Below are positions 5,775 to 5,981 of a DNA stretch of 5,981 nucleotides, in pieces. The notes under the pieces were generated by a model. The model had not been told where the DNA came from. It saw only the letters and a program-made list of their open reading frames with translations, and made no database searches. Location of the stretch: NCBI GenBank assembly GCA_030039655.1, contig JASHVC010000115.1, positions 1-5,981 on the forward strand, read 5' to 3'. How positions within the stretch are numbered: the stretch's first letter is position 1; each line of letters opens with the position of its first letter. The position numbers and the translations under genes are program-made. This stretch comes from Xanthobacteraceae bacterium. Its GTDB lineage: Bacteria > Pseudomonadota > Alphaproteobacteria > Rhizobiales > Xanthobacteraceae.

Positions 5775-5981
5775 TCAGGTCAATCGTGCCTTGACGGCGA
5801 GATTGGCGGATTTCGCCCATTCGCCGGCTTCGATCTTTTTGCCGTCAGCGGGCTGTACTCGGGTGACCTTGAAGCGCCCGTCGGCGCAGACCACTGTGAA
5901 GCCATCGGCTTCAACGGCGGCAATCTCGCCGAGCTTGCCGGCGATCCCCTTCGGATCTTTAGCTGGCAACGGCTTGGCGTC
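5775..5981 (-). CDS. Formyltransferase C-terminal domain protein (partial, N-terminus outside window)
   Basis: Only the last 68 residues are in the window. The frame stays open to the right edge (reading DAKPLPAKDPKG at the edge), so the TTG at 5969 is probably not the true start. The pattern GKLGEI, then DGFTVVCADG, then VTRVQPADGKKIEAGEW matches the C-terminal beta-barrel domain of methionyl-tRNA formyltransferase and related 10-formyl-THF-dependent formyltransferases (Fmt_C). This domain helps bind the acceptor in Fmt. The catalytic N-terminal domain, with its Asn-His-Asp triad, is not visible, so activity cannot be judged. It stands immediately upstream of fhs, whose product is the formyl donor for this family. 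It could be the housekeeping fmt or a paralogue acting on another acceptor; the location beside fhs and the divergent sequence favour a paralogue (inference). Confidence 0.72.
   Translation of the reverse strand, partial: DAKPLPAKDPKGIAGKLGEIAAVEADGFTVVCADGRFKVTRVQPADGKKIEAGEWAKSANLAVKARLT

Noticed and set aside
5755..5783. Minus-strand promoter for fhs starting with TTGACC at 5783-5778
   Set aside because: The -10 position 17 bp downstream reads CCCGGT, which is not promoter-like. Read-through from the upstream gene explains expression better.

Overview
The window reads as a chromosomal segment of an alphaproteobacterium, most likely of the Bradyrhizobium/Rhodopseudomonas/Xanthobacteraceae type. 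It is GC-rich with strong G/C preference at third codon positions, and the protein sequences resemble that group from memory; no search was run. All the recognisable content points to one-carbon metabolism, namely formate and possibly oxalate. I see no mobile element, phage gene, CRISPR array, tRNA or rRNA, and no frameshift in the main genes.

Layout, plus strand. A complete LysR-family regulator with a TTG start (25-918) is followed by a 346-bp non-coding stretch (919-1264). That stretch holds a good LysR-type operator (ATAG-N7-CTAT at 1000-1014), a candidate sigma-70 promoter near 1061-1090 and several perfect short inverted repeats in what would be a long 5' leader. Next come an oxalate/formate-antiporter-family (OFA) transporter of the major facilitator superfamily (1265-2902), a probable terminator (2923-2956) and a small gene of unknown function (2987-3274).

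Layout, minus strand, convergent with the above. Transcription enters from the right edge. The C-terminal end of a formyltransferase-like protein (5775 to the edge, partial) is followed 59 bp later by formate--tetrahydrofolate ligase fhs (4018-5715), and 19 bp after that by a Nu/YfcG-like glutathione S-transferase (3312-3998). The two convergent gene sets end 37 bp apart.

How the genes may work together (inference). The OFA transporter would bring in formate or a related small carboxylate, or exchange it. Fhs would activate formate with ATP to 10-formyl-tetrahydrofolate, and the formyltransferase-like protein could pass the formyl group on. The LysR protein could set transporter expression in response to substrate. 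The role of the glutathione transferase is unclear; a link to glutathione-dependent formaldehyde/formate chemistry or to redox protection is possible but unproven.

The points most worth a second look are the transporter's extra C-terminal membrane helix, which resembles the separately encoded 'MFS transporter small subunit'; an apparent loss of the OxlT substrate-binding lysine in helix 11; the operator and structured leader upstream of the transporter; and the unknown 95-residue gene. I found no convincing evidence of a wholly new system.
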